Positions 1 through 11,300 of a stretch of 64,000 bases of DNA are shown in pieces. The notes below the pieces were generated by a model. The model had not been told where the DNA came from. It was given only the letters and a program-made list of their open reading frames with translations, and made no database searches. Every line of letters starts with the position of its first letter. The stretch's first letter is position 1. This DNA is from Cryptomeria japonica (lineage: Eukaryota > Streptophyta > Pinopsida > Cupressales > Cupressaceae). Both the position numbers and the translations under genes were made by a program. Location: the NCBI RefSeq assembly GCF_030272615.1, contig NC_081407.1:373842632-373906631 (forward strand), given 5' to 3'.

Positions 1-928
1 CACCAATTAATCTATCCTAAGGAATTTGGCTTCATTATTATTTTTCATCCCACAACTTGGTACCCTATCAGCTCACACAACCTTGTCACCCCCTAAAGGG
101 CGTCTATGCTTTTGCCTTTGCGAGAGCTAGTGAAGTCCTATTATGAGCCTAGCAATAAGGTCTCAAAAGGGGATTTCACACATACACTAAAGAGGGACAT
201 ATAGTGAGTGTCTTCAAGAGAGATTCTTCCCCCTCTCTACTCTGAGAGAATAATAACGTTTGAAGGTGAACCAGGTAGCTTCTAATTTTTAATTGTTACT
301 AGTAAGGGATCCATTTGGCGCATCAGGGTATAAACTCAATTAAGAGGTCTCCTAGCCTTGAAAACCAAGGTTTGATATACCCAAAGGTATGGAGGAGAGC
401 TATTCCCAAGCACTACCGTTGACTTAATTTTCATCAAATCATATTTATTTTATAGTGGGTTGGAGTACTTGGCGTTAGTCATTCCCACTTGGGTCGTTCC
501 CCTCTCACCGGCCTTATGGGCTTCTCGAGAGGGCAGGCCCACTAAAGATATGCACTAATGAAATAAAAGATGAGTCTAGCTTTTTGATCACCTAAGAAAG
601 GTGAGAGCATACTCGCCTATCATCAAAGGCCACACAAGACACAGTGGTTCATTTTCTTGTAATTAGTCTATGTGCCTAATTTATCAAAGACAAATGCAAA
701 ATCTCGCAACTGCACATAAATTTAGTAGTTTAGTATGTATTCTTTGATGGTGAAAGGGTTTATAACTCTAGTCTTTGACAACGAAATAGGTACCTGCAAA
801 TCAACAAACTGCAAATCAGATTGGGGAAAATGACAGTTTAGAAGCAGAAATGAGAAATACAGAACAAAACATGAAATTGCTGAATGAAAAAACCAAAACG
901 CTGAAAGAACTACTCAAAACGTTGTTAT

Positions 929-1096
929 ATTAACCAAAAAAATTGTCATATTAACCAAAAATGTTATTATGGAGACCACAAACATTGTCCTGGGAGTCAG
1001 GAATGCTATTCTGGGAACCAAAAATGTTGATCTAGGAACTAGAAACACTGAAGGACAGACTAGAAATGCTACAAGATAGACTGAAAATGCTAAAAC
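929..1096. repeat. Eight 21-bp tandem repeats in the leader
   Basis: Eight consecutive 21-bp units fit without gaps (starts 929, 950, 971, 992, 1013, 1034, 1055, 1076). Typical units read GGGAACCAAAAATGTTGATC+T and AGGAACTAGAAACACTGAAG+G. Units are diverged, so the array is old or under weak constraint. The leader of the Tat element at 33308-53309 has a comparable ~20-bp array of different sequence. Confidence 0.8.
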
Positions 1097-1300
1097 AAAG
1101 AAAAAGGAAAAAAAAGAGCCAAATCCTTTGTGTTCAGTTGTCGGGAATCATGTGAATGCCATTTGAGCTGACGAGACGCTAAAACGAACATTGGAAACAT
1201 GAAACTTCAGTTCGAAAGAGCCAATCTGTGCTTCCGAAACGCTATTCAACCTGACAATGAAATTTTCTACAAGCAAACTTGTTAAAGATCAAAGGGGCTA

Positions 1301-1320
1301 GGCCCCACGATGGGTGGCAA
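1301..1320 (-). other. Primer-binding-site-like sequence
   Basis: On the minus strand this reads TTGCCACCCATCGTGGGGCC, four bases from the proposed LTR edge. It aligns with the PBS region of the 33308-53309 element (TTGGCACACCTAGTGGGAC) at most positions. The priming tRNA is not identified. Confidence 0.4.
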
Positions 1321-1324
1321 TAAA

Positions 1325-2386
1325 TGTGTTGTTAAAAATAGTGTCAATAATAAACAAACACATAGATGGGACAATTGATAAAATGGAAAGCAAATGAAGA
1401 TTAAGAAATACAAATTATGCTCTCTTGAAATGACCCATCTTCCTCTAATCTCAAGGACCTTGAAGGTGCATGTAGGTGGCTCTTATTAGAAAGAAATGAT
1501 CATCAAGATGACAACTCAAGATATGAGTAGCTACATGATTCTAGATTAAATGCAAGATTATGATAACATGATACTCAAATTATGCTAAAATATACTAAAT
1601 TCTCAAAATGAATTCACTAGAGTAATGATGCAGATTTTAACTAAGATGCAAGAGGCTTAAGCTAAGATGCAAGGGGGGGTTGATTGATCAAAATGAGGCA
1701 TGTTTATAGGATTTCTAAGGCCAAAGCTAAGGTGGCAGGAATCGACGGCTAGGATTTGATTTGGAGATATCAAAGGCTAGGATTGAGGAAGTTGGAAAAA
1801 AGGTTGGAAGGAGAGACACATGTCATCCCTATGGTGACAAGTGTCTAAGAATCTCTAACAAGTTACCCACAAGAAGGCAAGTGCCAAAGGGGAGAAGACA
1901 TGTGACAAAGGTGCCATGTGTCTCCAAGAAGGAATATCCAACCCACAGGAGGTTAGGATAAGGAGGTTAGGATGTGCAAGATAGGATAGGGTTTGTTAGA
2001 CCCAAGATTAGACTGAATGGGTTAGGTTAAAAGATGGTTAGGCTAGGTGGTTAGAAGTTAGGAGACATGTGCTCAATTTAAATTTAGAAATTTAAAATAT
2101 TGGAAAAAGATTATTAAGCTCAACAAATTTAAGGATTTGTTAATTTTAATTAAAGGGAGTAGAAGAATTGAATTTGATAGTGGGAATTAATTAATTAATT
2201 TAGATTAATTAATCAAAGGGGGGATATGAAATGAACTATATAAATAAATCTGCTAGATTTATTTTCAAGTAGATGAATTAAGGGGAATTAATTAAATCAT
2301 TGCGAATTTAATTAATTGGGAAGGGTTGTTAATTAAATAACTGAGTACTTAATCAATTATCGCCAAACTATTTTTGAGTGTATACA
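1325..2386 (-). repeat. 5' LTR of the left-edge Tat-like element
   Basis: The segment begins TGTGTTGTTAAAAATAG and ends TTTTTGAGTGTATACA, the same kind of TG...CA ends as the 762-bp LTRs at 33308 and 52548 (TGTTTATGGTAAAAATGG...GGTGTCTACA). Both families have an AATTAATTAAATAAAT-rich part (here 2160-2345). The first base could be 1325 or 1327. Only this one copy lies in the window, so the boundaries are unconfirmed. The reading frame at 1761-1961 inside it is not a gene. Confidence 0.45.
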
Positions 2387-2956
2387 GTTATCATGCCACT
2401 GAATCAAACTTAGGAGGAAGAGATCTCAAAAAAAATTATACAATTTTCTAATCTATTACATTTTCCCTTAAGTCCTAAGCTAGTTCATAATACCTTGAGT
2501 CCTATGAATAATTTCTTGAATGGGCTCAACTCATTTCATGTTTAAATTTTCAAATTCTCTTCAAAAAGTTTACAGTCTTACAATCTAATTTTGTTTGTAC
2601 CTTGGTATACAATTTATAGAGTCTCTCATGCATCCTTTAATTTTTGCATACCAGCAATTTGGAGAAAATTGAAACTTCCAATGCAGAATGAATGGTGAAA
2701 AGAGACTTGTTGTCTTTGTTTTTGTCTTCTTGGTGTCAATACATTCAATGCATTCTGATCTGCAACTTTTGTATATCCCACTTCCACTAATTCCTAGAGA
2801 TATTGGGATAATAGTATGGTCTTCATTTTAATAATCCAATAATCATAATTGAAAATGGTAAACAATGGAAGCTGAAATGGTAAGTTGTTGCCATTAGCCA
2901 TCAAGAGAACTATTTCCCTAAGCTCGCTACTTGCATAATAAAAATCTCTACAACCT
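2387..2956. other. AT-rich stretch without a recognisable gene
   Basis: No frame longer than chance and no known domain are seen. Because a minus-strand copia PBS follows at 2957, this stretch may be the beginning of that element's internal region, but no gag sequence could be read. Confidence 0.4.
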
Positions 2957-2968
2957 GCTCTGATACCA
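2957..2968 (-). other. Copia-type primer binding site (initiator Met tRNA)
   Basis: GCTCTGATACCA on the plus strand is the reverse complement of TGGTATCAGAGC, the PBS complementary to the 3' end of plant initiator-Met tRNA. Two bases (AT) separate it from a TG at 2971, as expected for the inner edge of an LTR lying to the right. Confidence 0.6.
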
Positions 2969-2970
2969 AT

Positions 2971-3215
2971 TGAAAGATTATAAATTTAAAAACATTCACA
3001 TCATATTGAGAAAAAAAATAATTCAACTGAAAAGATTTAGATTGCATATATTACCTTTTTCATATGAAAAACTTGAAATTAAAATTCCAATAACAATAAA
3101 TAGTTTTATAGACTACTAGCCTTCTTGCTTTGAAAATAATAAAAAACTAAAAACTAAAATTTAAAAACTAAAACTGCAAAGATATATAGTTTTATTATGT
3201 GAAAAAAAAAAATGA
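2971..3215 (-). repeat. Probable partial LTR of a minus-strand copia element
   Basis: It starts with TGAAAGATTATAAATTT just after the reversed PBS. The outer end cannot be set, because the sequence changes into the truncated element at about 3216 and no second LTR copy is in the window. AT-rich, no ORF. Confidence 0.3.
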
Positions 3216-4854
3216 CCCGGAGGTGGGATTTTTTGAGGCACCAGATTTTTTATTCGGCGATACTTTAGGCAATTGATTTTTTTCAGCAGGCAGGGAATAT
3301 TTAGGGAAAAATTTTCTGACATTAGCATGATGTCATGCTGACATCAACGGTATGGACAACTTGCATGGCCCCCTGTTACCCTCTTTGTGCTTTAAAAGAG
3401 GGTTTTTTTTTTCTTTTGGCCATAACTTGGGCATACGATATCGTTTTTGGGCAAACAAGATATCGTTGGAAAGTTGGTTTCACCTAATTTCTAGATTTGT
3501 GGGTTTTATCACCTGGATTTTTTATGGTACATTCCATAGACATTTGAAGTCAGAGGTATTGTTTTCAATCCTGAGCTCATATCTTTTCGTCTGTTTATCT
3601 GATTTTCGCGATTCTAGCAGCGGCGAGACGGTGTTTCAAAGATCTTCACATCCATCCATGTACTTTTTCCATATTTTATTCCAGGTACATTTTATTCAGT
3701 TTTTATGTTTTCACACTCTCGTGAATTACTTGGACATTTGAGCTCCTCGAAACTTCTCGTCTGGGTGGAATGACTTGTTGTTGGTTGTTCTTCATGTATT
3801 TCCAGCCTTTTGTCTTCTTTGAACATTGTATACATCATTTTGTAAGCATTTCTTTTGACAAATACACTGAGATAAAGTGCCACTATGACTTGCATGCTTG
3901 GGATCTTGCACATCTTGTGCCTTATTGTACTCGCACTCCATTATAAAGTGCCATGGGGGTGTTTGGTGTTTGCCTTTGTTTGCCATCTACCTTTGTCACG
4001 TGAGTGTTCCTTCCATGACATTAGCCTCATGATGTGTGTCAAGTGAGTGTTCCTTCCATGACACTAGCCTTTATACGTGTTTGTACTTTCTGCTACACTT
4101 TGGATGTTCCTAGTTCTTCGTCATGCATTTTTTCTTGGCATTCAGTTTCAGTGTACCTGTCACCTCTCCTTGTCAGCATTATGGGGGGGTTTCTCCTATT
4201 GGTTGTTGGTTTTAATGCTTCCTTGGTTCATTGGAATGAGCTATGTATTCAGTATTTGTTCTTATGTACTAGGTGGATACAGTGGATGGTTACCTATGCA
4301 TTTCGATGAGATGGATCATTTCCCATATGGACACTCCTTCATTCCTATTTTTGGAGGCAACTTTCCATCTTCGATTGATCAACTCTTCAGACTTTGGTGT
4401 TTTTTGCCATCTCTATCTTCATGTTCAGTTGTTTTCCTTTGTTTGACATCTGATTCGAGTAGTGTTATTTGAGGGCACTCATGCGGATTGCAGTCTTTTC
4501 TACCTGATCATCTTCTATTTCAATGGAGGTTCCTCAGATCGATAGTTATTCTTCGACAATTTTTGCAAGTTCTTCATACTTCAGTGATTCTTCTGCTCTT
4601 CTTTTGTTCCTATCTTTTGGAACATTCTTGTTTGGAGGCTTCCTTAGTCCTTCACTTGTATTTCATCTCTTTTTGGAGTAGAGTTTTTTTCCATGAGTTT
4701 TTCTCTATTTCTCCGCTTTACAGAGATCTTTTGTAATTAAGTACCTCATCAGGCCTTGTTGTCGGGACCCAAATTTGCCTTCATCATGTAGTTGCATTTT
4801 TTGCTTCATGCATTTAGGTTTTTATCTACTCCCTAAGTTCATCTTAAGGGGGGG
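3216..4854 (+). mobile_element. 5'-truncated internal region of non-coding LTR element, copy A
   Basis: From about 3220 to the polypurine tract this stretch is collinear with 6306-7917 of copy B, with many small differences. Shared landmarks are the run after TTTAAAAGAGGG, GCATGATGTCA, and CATGTAGTTGCATTTTTTGC. The left end is missing compared with copy B. It ends in a polypurine tract AAGGGGGGG at 4846-4854. The reading frames in it (for example 4077-4472) show no gag, protease, RT or integrase motif. Confidence 0.75.
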
Positions 4855-5203
4855 TGTTAGAATTATCATGTATTAGCTAATAATTATTTATTTAATAAGT
4901 AGTCTATTATACTCTACGCTTAAACTAAACTTAGGCATTTAATAATATTGTAGGTATTTAATAATTATTCTAATTATTAAACACACATTATCCCGTTAGG
5001 GTTTCTTTAGGGTTGCACACCTTTAGGGTTGCTAATATCCTTTTATAAGGATTGTATTGTACTTTTTCATTTATTCCCTCTCTAAATGATAATATTCTTC
5101 TTCAGAGCCATTATTGCTTTTTGCCTCCATTCTTCTCTTGTGACATGTATTTTTCTTACAGGTGTTCTTGGGATCTCTGAAGTTGTATTTCTCAACTTCT
5201 TCA
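4855..5203 (+). repeat. LTR 1 (3' LTR of copy A)
   Basis: A 349-bp TGTTAG...TTCTTCA segment that follows the polypurine tract. It matches the LTRs at 5204 and 7918 over its length and carries the shared TTAGCTAATAATTATTTA and TCTATTATACTCTACGCTTA blocks. Its last base is followed directly by the first base of LTR 2. Confidence 0.85.
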
Positions 5204-5539
5204 TGTTAGAGTTATCATGTATTAGCTAATAATTATTTATTTAATTATTAGTCTATTATACTCTACGCTTAAGCTAAACTTAGGCATTTAATAATATTGT
5301 AGGTACTAATTATTAAATACACATTATCCCTTTAGCATTTCTTTAGGGTTGCATACCTTTAGGGTTGCTAATATCCTTTTATAAGGATTGTATTGTACGT
5401 TTTAATTTATTCCCTCTCTGAATGATAATCTTCTTCTTCAGAGCCATTATTGCTTTTTGCCTCCATTCTTCTCTTGTGACAGGTATTTTGCTTGCAGGTG
5501 TTCTTGGGATCTTTGAAGTTGTATTTCTCAACTTTTTCA
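5204..5539 (+). repeat. LTR 2 (5' LTR of copy B)
   Basis: A 336-bp LTR, 13 bp shorter than LTR 1 and LTR 3, mainly through a small deletion after TTGTAGGTA. It ends TTTTTCA immediately before the PBS. Confidence 0.85.
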
Positions 5540-5552
5540 TGGTATCAGAGGC
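5540..5552 (+). other. Primer binding site of copy B
   Basis: TGGTATCAGAGGC directly abuts the LTR. It differs by one inserted G from the usual TGGTATCAGAGC complement of initiator-Met tRNA. Confidence 0.8.
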
Positions 5553-5919
5553 TACATCTGTTACTATTTATTCCTGATTTTTCAGAAGATTTTTTGGAGG
5601 AGGGTTTCAAGTTTTTCAAAGTTTTTTAATTTGCATATGGGGAGATTTTTTGTTTCTGGGCATTTTGGGCTCAAACGGACCTCACCGTTGAGCTTATAGC
5701 ACCCAAAAAAACCCATTTTTATATAAAATTTGTCCAATTTGGACAACTTTGGTTTTTGCCCTTTTTTGGGCATGAATTTTGAGAAATTCATTTTTCCAAA
5801 AAATTTTAAAAAATAAATAAATTTGGAGGCAGTTTTATGGCATACCCAAGCTAAATGCACTAAAATTTGTGAAAAGCCTTTATAAAAAAAAAGATTTTGT
5901 TTGTTTAACAAAAAAACAT

Positions 5920-6245
5920 ATAAAGGGGGGCCGAAGGCCTCTGTAGGTCTGTACGACCTGCAACAGGCCATGGTCCCTTCCCTTCGGTCCCCGTGCCTTG
6001 AGCCATCACCCCGCTGCCACCCTTTGTCCACCTTTCGGGCACTGCCCACTGCTATCCGGCCCGTGCTCCCGCCTGCCGTCCATGGCTGCTGCCACCCTCC
6101 GGCCACCGTCGACCGCCCTCCTGGAAGCCCTGCTCCCGTCGACCACCGTCCTACTACCGCCGCCCTGCTCGGCTAGCTCCCGGCTGTCCCATGCCACCTT
6201 TCGCCAACTCTCGCCTGGCTTCACCGCCCTCCCGGCCGACCTTTG
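5920..6245. other. GC-rich island inside the AT-rich element
   Basis: A ~325-bp block rich in CCGCC, CCACC and GTCGACC words, in sharp contrast with its surroundings. On the plus strand it would encode Pro/Ala/Ser-rich peptides in two frames, but no start, domain or codon pattern supports a gene. It is absent from copy A, which is truncated before this point. It may be captured host sequence. Confidence 0.6.
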
Positions 6246-7907
6246 TTCCAACACAAAATATTTTTCGGCGACTAGTCTTTTTCCAGCAAGTGTTTATTTT
6301 TCCAGCAGGGGGATTTTTTCAAGCACCGGATTTTTTTTCCGCCGATATTTCAAGCAACGAGTTTTTTTTCAGCAGGTAGGGAATATTCTTTTGACATCAG
6401 CATGATGTCAACGGTACGAATAGCTTGCATGACCCCTTGTTACCCACTTTGTGCCCTAAAAGAGGGGTTTTTTTTCTTTTGACCATAACTTGGGCATATG
6501 ATATCATTTTTGGGCAAACAAGATATCATTGGAAAGATGGTTTTGTCTACTTTCTAGATTTGTGGGTTGTATCACCTCATTTTTCTGCTGGTACATTATA
6601 TAACCATTTGAAGCCAAAGATGTTTTTCAGTCCCAAGCTCATATATTTTTGCCAGTTTCTCTGATTTTCACGATTCCAGTGGCGACAGGACAGTGTTTAA
6701 AAGATCTTCACAACCATCCATGCACTTTTTCCATATTTTACTCTAGGTACATTTTATTCAGTTTTTTGTGTTTTCACACTCTGGTGAATTACTTGGACAT
6801 TTGAGCTCCTCGAAACTTCTCGTTTGGGTGGAATGCCTTGTTGGTTGTTCTTCATGTATTTCCAACCTTTTGTCTTCTTTGAACATTGTATACATCATTT
6901 TGTAAGCATTTCTTTTTTTTGCAAACACATTGAGATAAAATGCCATTATGCCTTGCATGCTTGGGATCTTGCACATCTTGTGCCTTATTGTACCCGCACT
7001 CCATTAGAAAGTGCCATGGGGGTGTTTGGTGTTTTCCTTTGTTTGCCATCTACCTTTGTCATGTGAGTGTTCCTTCCATGACATTAGCCTCATGATGTGT
7101 GTCAAGTGAGTGTTCCTTCCACGACACTAGCCTTTATATGTGTTTGTACTTTCTGCTACACTCTGGATGTTCCTGGTTCTTCGTCATTTAGTTTTTCTTA
7201 GCATTCAGTTTCAGTGTACCTATCACCTCTCCTTGTCAGCATTATGGGGGGATTCTCCTATTGGTTATTGGTTCTAATGCTTCCTTGGATCATTGGAGTG
7301 AGCTATGTATTCAGTACTTGTTCCTATGTACTAGGCGGATGCAATGGCTGGTTACCTATTCATTTCGGTGAGATGGCTCATTTCCCATATGGACACTCTT
7401 TCATTCCTATTTTTGGAGGCAACCTTCCATCTTCGATTGATCATCTCTTAAGACTTTGGTGTTTTTTGTCATTTGTATCTTTGAGTTCAGTTCTTTGCCT
7501 TTGTTTGCCATCTGATTCGAGTAATGTTATTTGAGGGCACTCATGCAAATTATAGTCTTCTCTACCTAATCATCTTCTATTTCAGTGGAGGTTCCTCAGA
7601 TTGACAGTTATTCTTCGACAGTGTTTGCAGGTTCTTCATGCTTCAGTGATTCTTCCGCTCTTTTTTTGTTCCTATCTTTTGGAACATTCTTGTTTGGAGG
7701 CTTCTTTAGTCCTTCACTTGTATTTCATCTCTTTTTGGAGTAGAGTTTTTTCCCATGAGTTTTTCTCCATTTCTCTGCTTTACAAAGATCTTTTGTACTT
7801 GGGAACCTCATCAAGCCTTGTTGTCGAGACCCAAATTTGCCTTCATCATGTAGTTGCATTTTTTGCTTCATGCATTTAGTTTTTTAGCTACTCCCTAAGT
7901 TCATCTT

Positions 7908-7917
7908 AAGGGGGGGG
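7908..7917 (+). other. Polypurine tract of copy B
   Basis: AAGGGGGGGG directly upstream of LTR 3, equivalent to 4846-4854 in copy A. Confidence 0.75.
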
Positions 7918-8266
7918 TGTAAGAGTTATCATGTATTAGCTAATAATTATTTATTTAATTGTTAGTCTATTATACTCTACGCTTAAGCTAAACTTAGCCA
8001 TTTAATAATATTGTAGGTATTTAATAATTATTCTAATTATTAAATACACATTATCCCTTTAGGATTTCTTTAGGGTTGCACACCTTTAGGGTTGTTAAAA
8101 ACCTTTTATAAGGATTGTATTGTACTTTTTCATTTATTCCCCCTCTAAATGATAATCTTCTTGTTCAAAGCCATTATTGCTTTTTGCCTCCATTCTTCTC
8201 TTGTGACAAGTATTTTGCTTGCAGGTGTTCTTCGGATCTTTGAAGTTGTATTTCTCAACTTCTTCA
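7918..8266 (+). repeat. LTR 3 (3' LTR of copy B)
   Basis: A 349-bp segment TGTAAGAGTTATC...CAACTTCTTCA, same length as LTR 1. It begins TGTAAG where the other two begin TGTTAG. Confidence 0.85.
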
Positions 8267-11200
8267 GATATCATAATCTCCAATGCACCATTCCTACCAT
8301 TACCATGTCTTACGTTGATTTGGATGGCTTTCCTATAGATTTATTAATAACAGTAGTAATATGTTTCTACCATTAACATTAACAAATAGAGTAGCAATAT
8401 ATAATCAAATTGTGACTTTTGATGATAAATATACTAAAATAGATGTTTCTCCCATCTTCAAATATCTAGTGTAGTCATCAAGAAACCAAGCATATGACAT
8501 ACAAATGAGCAAGGTTTAAACATGAAAACAAGTACCAGTGAATCTCTCCATGCTTTAGATTGTAGTGCAAACAAATATTTCTTCTCACACTTGATTTGTA
8601 TCAATAAAAACTCTTCATTCTTTTTGTGTAGCCAAACTATACAATGTAATAAGACTGTTTCATCCCCATTCATTTTATTTCTATTTTTGTCATGTGGGTG
8701 TTAAATATGTGTCATTTATAGATACAATGTAATAAGAGTTGATATCAAGCTTATGTTTTAAAGATTATCATTCAAATTTGAGGTCAATTAAATTTGTTAT
8801 CTTTATGTAAAGAATGTGAAGTTGGATTTTTCTTACATTAGTGAATTTTTATTCAAGTCAAATGTTTATGTTGTAGTCATGCAAATTGAAAGTCAAGTAT
8901 TAAAAAACTCTCATGTTAACTTTTTGTACCATTAGTTTTTGAACTTTTAGAGTTGCATTTAATATTTTATAGCAATTTACATATTTTCATCTCTCTTTCT
9001 TCATCATTATTTTTGTGTTTTATGTTTTCTTATTCAATCAAAATCAATTATTTAGGTTAATAAATGATCTTCATTTTAATCATTAGTTAATATTTTTTTC
9101 CAATGAGTCATTAAAACTTAAAATTTGTTGGTAAGAATAGGTGTTCTTCAAAGTCTCATAAAATCACCAAAACAATTTCAATATTTGTCACATGAAATTG
9201 GAATTTACAAAGATGAAAGGTAATGAGACATAATTTTATTTATTTATTAGTGCTCTAAAATAAATTCAACGGTGTGATTTGCTCTTTCAAAAGTTGTCAT
9301 TAATTAACCAAAACTCCCACCAAAGAGTAAATGAAAACCTAAACTTAATAGAACACCAAAACAATGTGTTTTTATTATAAAATGAAGAAAAATACAAAAT
9401 AAAAGTAGTGTCTAAGTTACTCTATGAAATCAAATAAAAAGTGGACATCAAATAAAGTGAAATCAAAGAGAAAAAGTGATGAATGTGAACCTTCATTTAA
9501 AGTGATGTTAAAATCAAGATTATAGATTAGTTAAACAAATCTAAAAAAAAAATTAAATGGCCAAAGCCCTTGGTTTAGATGGATTCTCAATATGAAAAAC
9601 ATTAATTGAAAGAAAATAATATTTTATATTATTTCTTGAGAATAGAATTGTTTTCATAGTATATTTTTTTTTATTATTTATTAAGTTTCATGAAAAAATT
9701 GTAGTTAGAAGGTTCTAAATATGTATCATTTCAACACATAATGGATTGAGAGTTCTTACTAGTATTATGTTATACCCAGAAGTCATCCAAGTTCAAAGTT
9801 AACCAAATTGGTAAGTGTCTATGTGTAAACAACATAAATTTGTAGTTTATTTATGTTGCTAAATCTTTGTGCAAATGAGAAGTTTGTACTGTCATCCTAC
9901 AAGTTGAAACAAAGTAATAAAGAAGGTTTATGTTAACTTTGTGTAGGATTGATTTTTGAATTCAGTTGGTATAGCTTGAATGCTTTGTAGTAATGACTTG
10001 TTTTCATCACAATGTCATAAGTCTTTCTATTGCTGTTTTTGGATTTGATTGCATGAATGTTTTTTGCATCAACGTTTGTGACCCATCATCAAGATGTTAG
10101 AGAGCACAAGGAGATTAAAAGTGGTTTCATTGCAAACCTAAATAGACTAAAAAGAAGGAGAAAGGTGGAGGGAGAGAGAGGTGAGGGTACATATGGTATG
10201 AGGTTTGGACATTGAATGCCATAAGTGTCATGTTTTCTTATTTGATCAAAAATCAATTGTTAATGTCAAATTGATAATCTTTATTTAATCATTAATCAAC
10301 ATTATTGTTCAATGTACATTATAGTTTAGTTGTTAAAACCAAAAAGTTATTGGTGAGAATGGAAATTCTTAATAGTCATGTCCTCTAGTCTTTAAGATCA
10401 AAACAGATAGCTCAAGTTTGCTTATTTATTTTAAGTTTATGTAAAACCACAAAGAATATATTGTGTAGTGTTTAAATTAATAGGCTTGTTTTTGTTTGAG
10501 ATTTTAAAGTAAATTAAATAAAAAAGTTTCCCTTATAAATTTGAAGAGACAATTTCATCATCTATTATTATATTTTGTGTTGCCACTAGGGGAAGCGTAC
10601 CAGTAGCCCTTATAGCTAACTTCATGCATCCACATATCCTAAACAGTATAGCGGATTTCGATGATGATTTTTTTGGTTTTCTCCATATGCAACTTAACAA
10701 CTTATAGTTAATTTTTAGGCTTTTGGGTAGTAACGACATACATTGTGGGATCCATTATGCATGCAAGGGTAAAAAAGTAGACATTTCAAAGTGTCCCCTG
10801 ATACCTACTTAAAGATGTCCCAATAACCGTGAACTTAAAATTCTCAATACTTATGCACAAATGACCCAACAGTCATGCACAAATGTCCCAATAGTTGTGC
10901 ACAAATGAGCCCATTATGGTTCAAAAATGCTAAAAAGTGGGCGGGTGTTGGTACATGTGAAATTTATTAATGAACTTTTACTTATCATTTTTTAAGTTTC
11001 TTTAAAGTAAGTAATTAGGGAGTTGTGTATACAAGAAGTGAATGATTATTGGAACTATAACAGCTATTGTGCTCTTCCCCCAAAGTGACAAATTAAAACA
11101 CTAACAAGACTTTCACACTTTATACTTTTACATTATTTTTCATCTAAAAACCAACAATTAACTACACAACAAAATCATAAAAAGCTAAACTAACAATATT

Positions 11201-11300
11201 AAATAATTATACATTAACCCTTTAGATCATAAAATTAACAATATACATACTAAATATACAATAATTGAAACAAAAAAAATGGAGAAGGGCACACTTCTAA
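8267..11300. other. AT-rich intergenic region with decayed repeats
   Basis: No intact gene. Two diverged stretches, roughly 8820-9190 and 9830-10400, share the same order of words such as TTTATGTTGT/CT, ATGTTAACTTT, TCATGTTTTCTTATT and GTTGGTRAGAATRG, so they look like an old direct duplication. A short LINE relic lies at 9555. The last part (10980-11300) is the downstream region of the gene at 11301; no perfect AATAAA was seen on the minus strand close to the stop codon. Confidence 0.5.
9555..9594 (+). pseudogene. Short relic of LINE reverse transcriptase
   Basis: The plus strand reads MAKALGLDGFSI, matching the conserved NKAxGPDGF block at the start of plant LINE RT domains; the intact LINE here has NLDKALGPDGFPTSF at about 20380. 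Nothing else of the domain survives nearby. Confidence 0.45.

Larger units (their letters stand above)
1..1324 (-). mobile_element. Untranslated leader of a Tat/Ogre-like gypsy element, cut by the left edge
   Basis: No coding region is visible. The stretch is related to the leader of the complete Tat-like element at about 51250-52000: both contain CCACTTGGGTCGTTC followed by an interrupted AGGCAGGCCC-type segment. Its right end carries a PBS-like sequence next to an LTR, so the element is read on the minus strand with its body to the left of the window. The family assignment is inferred from this similarity and layout. Confidence 0.5.
5204..8266 (+). mobile_element. Complete non-autonomous copia-type LTR element, copy B
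   Basis: It has two LTRs (5204-5539 and 7918-8266), an initiator-Met PBS at 5540 and a polypurine tract at 7908-7917. The ~2.37-kb interior has no recognisable retroviral domain. This is the organisation of non-autonomous LTR elements that depend on proteins of a relative. No 5-bp target duplication is present: the left neighbour is LTR 1 (CTTCA) and the right neighbour is GATAT. The element is AT-rich except for a GC-rich block at 5920-6245. Confidence 0.8.

Noticed and set aside
2957..2968. tRNA gene suggested by the initiator-Met-complementary sequences here and at 5540 and 30073
   Set aside because: Only about 12 bases match, with no cloverleaf around them; position next to LTR ends identifies them as primer binding sites.
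5582..6106. 174-codon minus-strand frame in the non-coding LTR element
   Set aside because: It crosses the GC-rich island, is antisense to the element and shows no domain; it probably reflects base composition.
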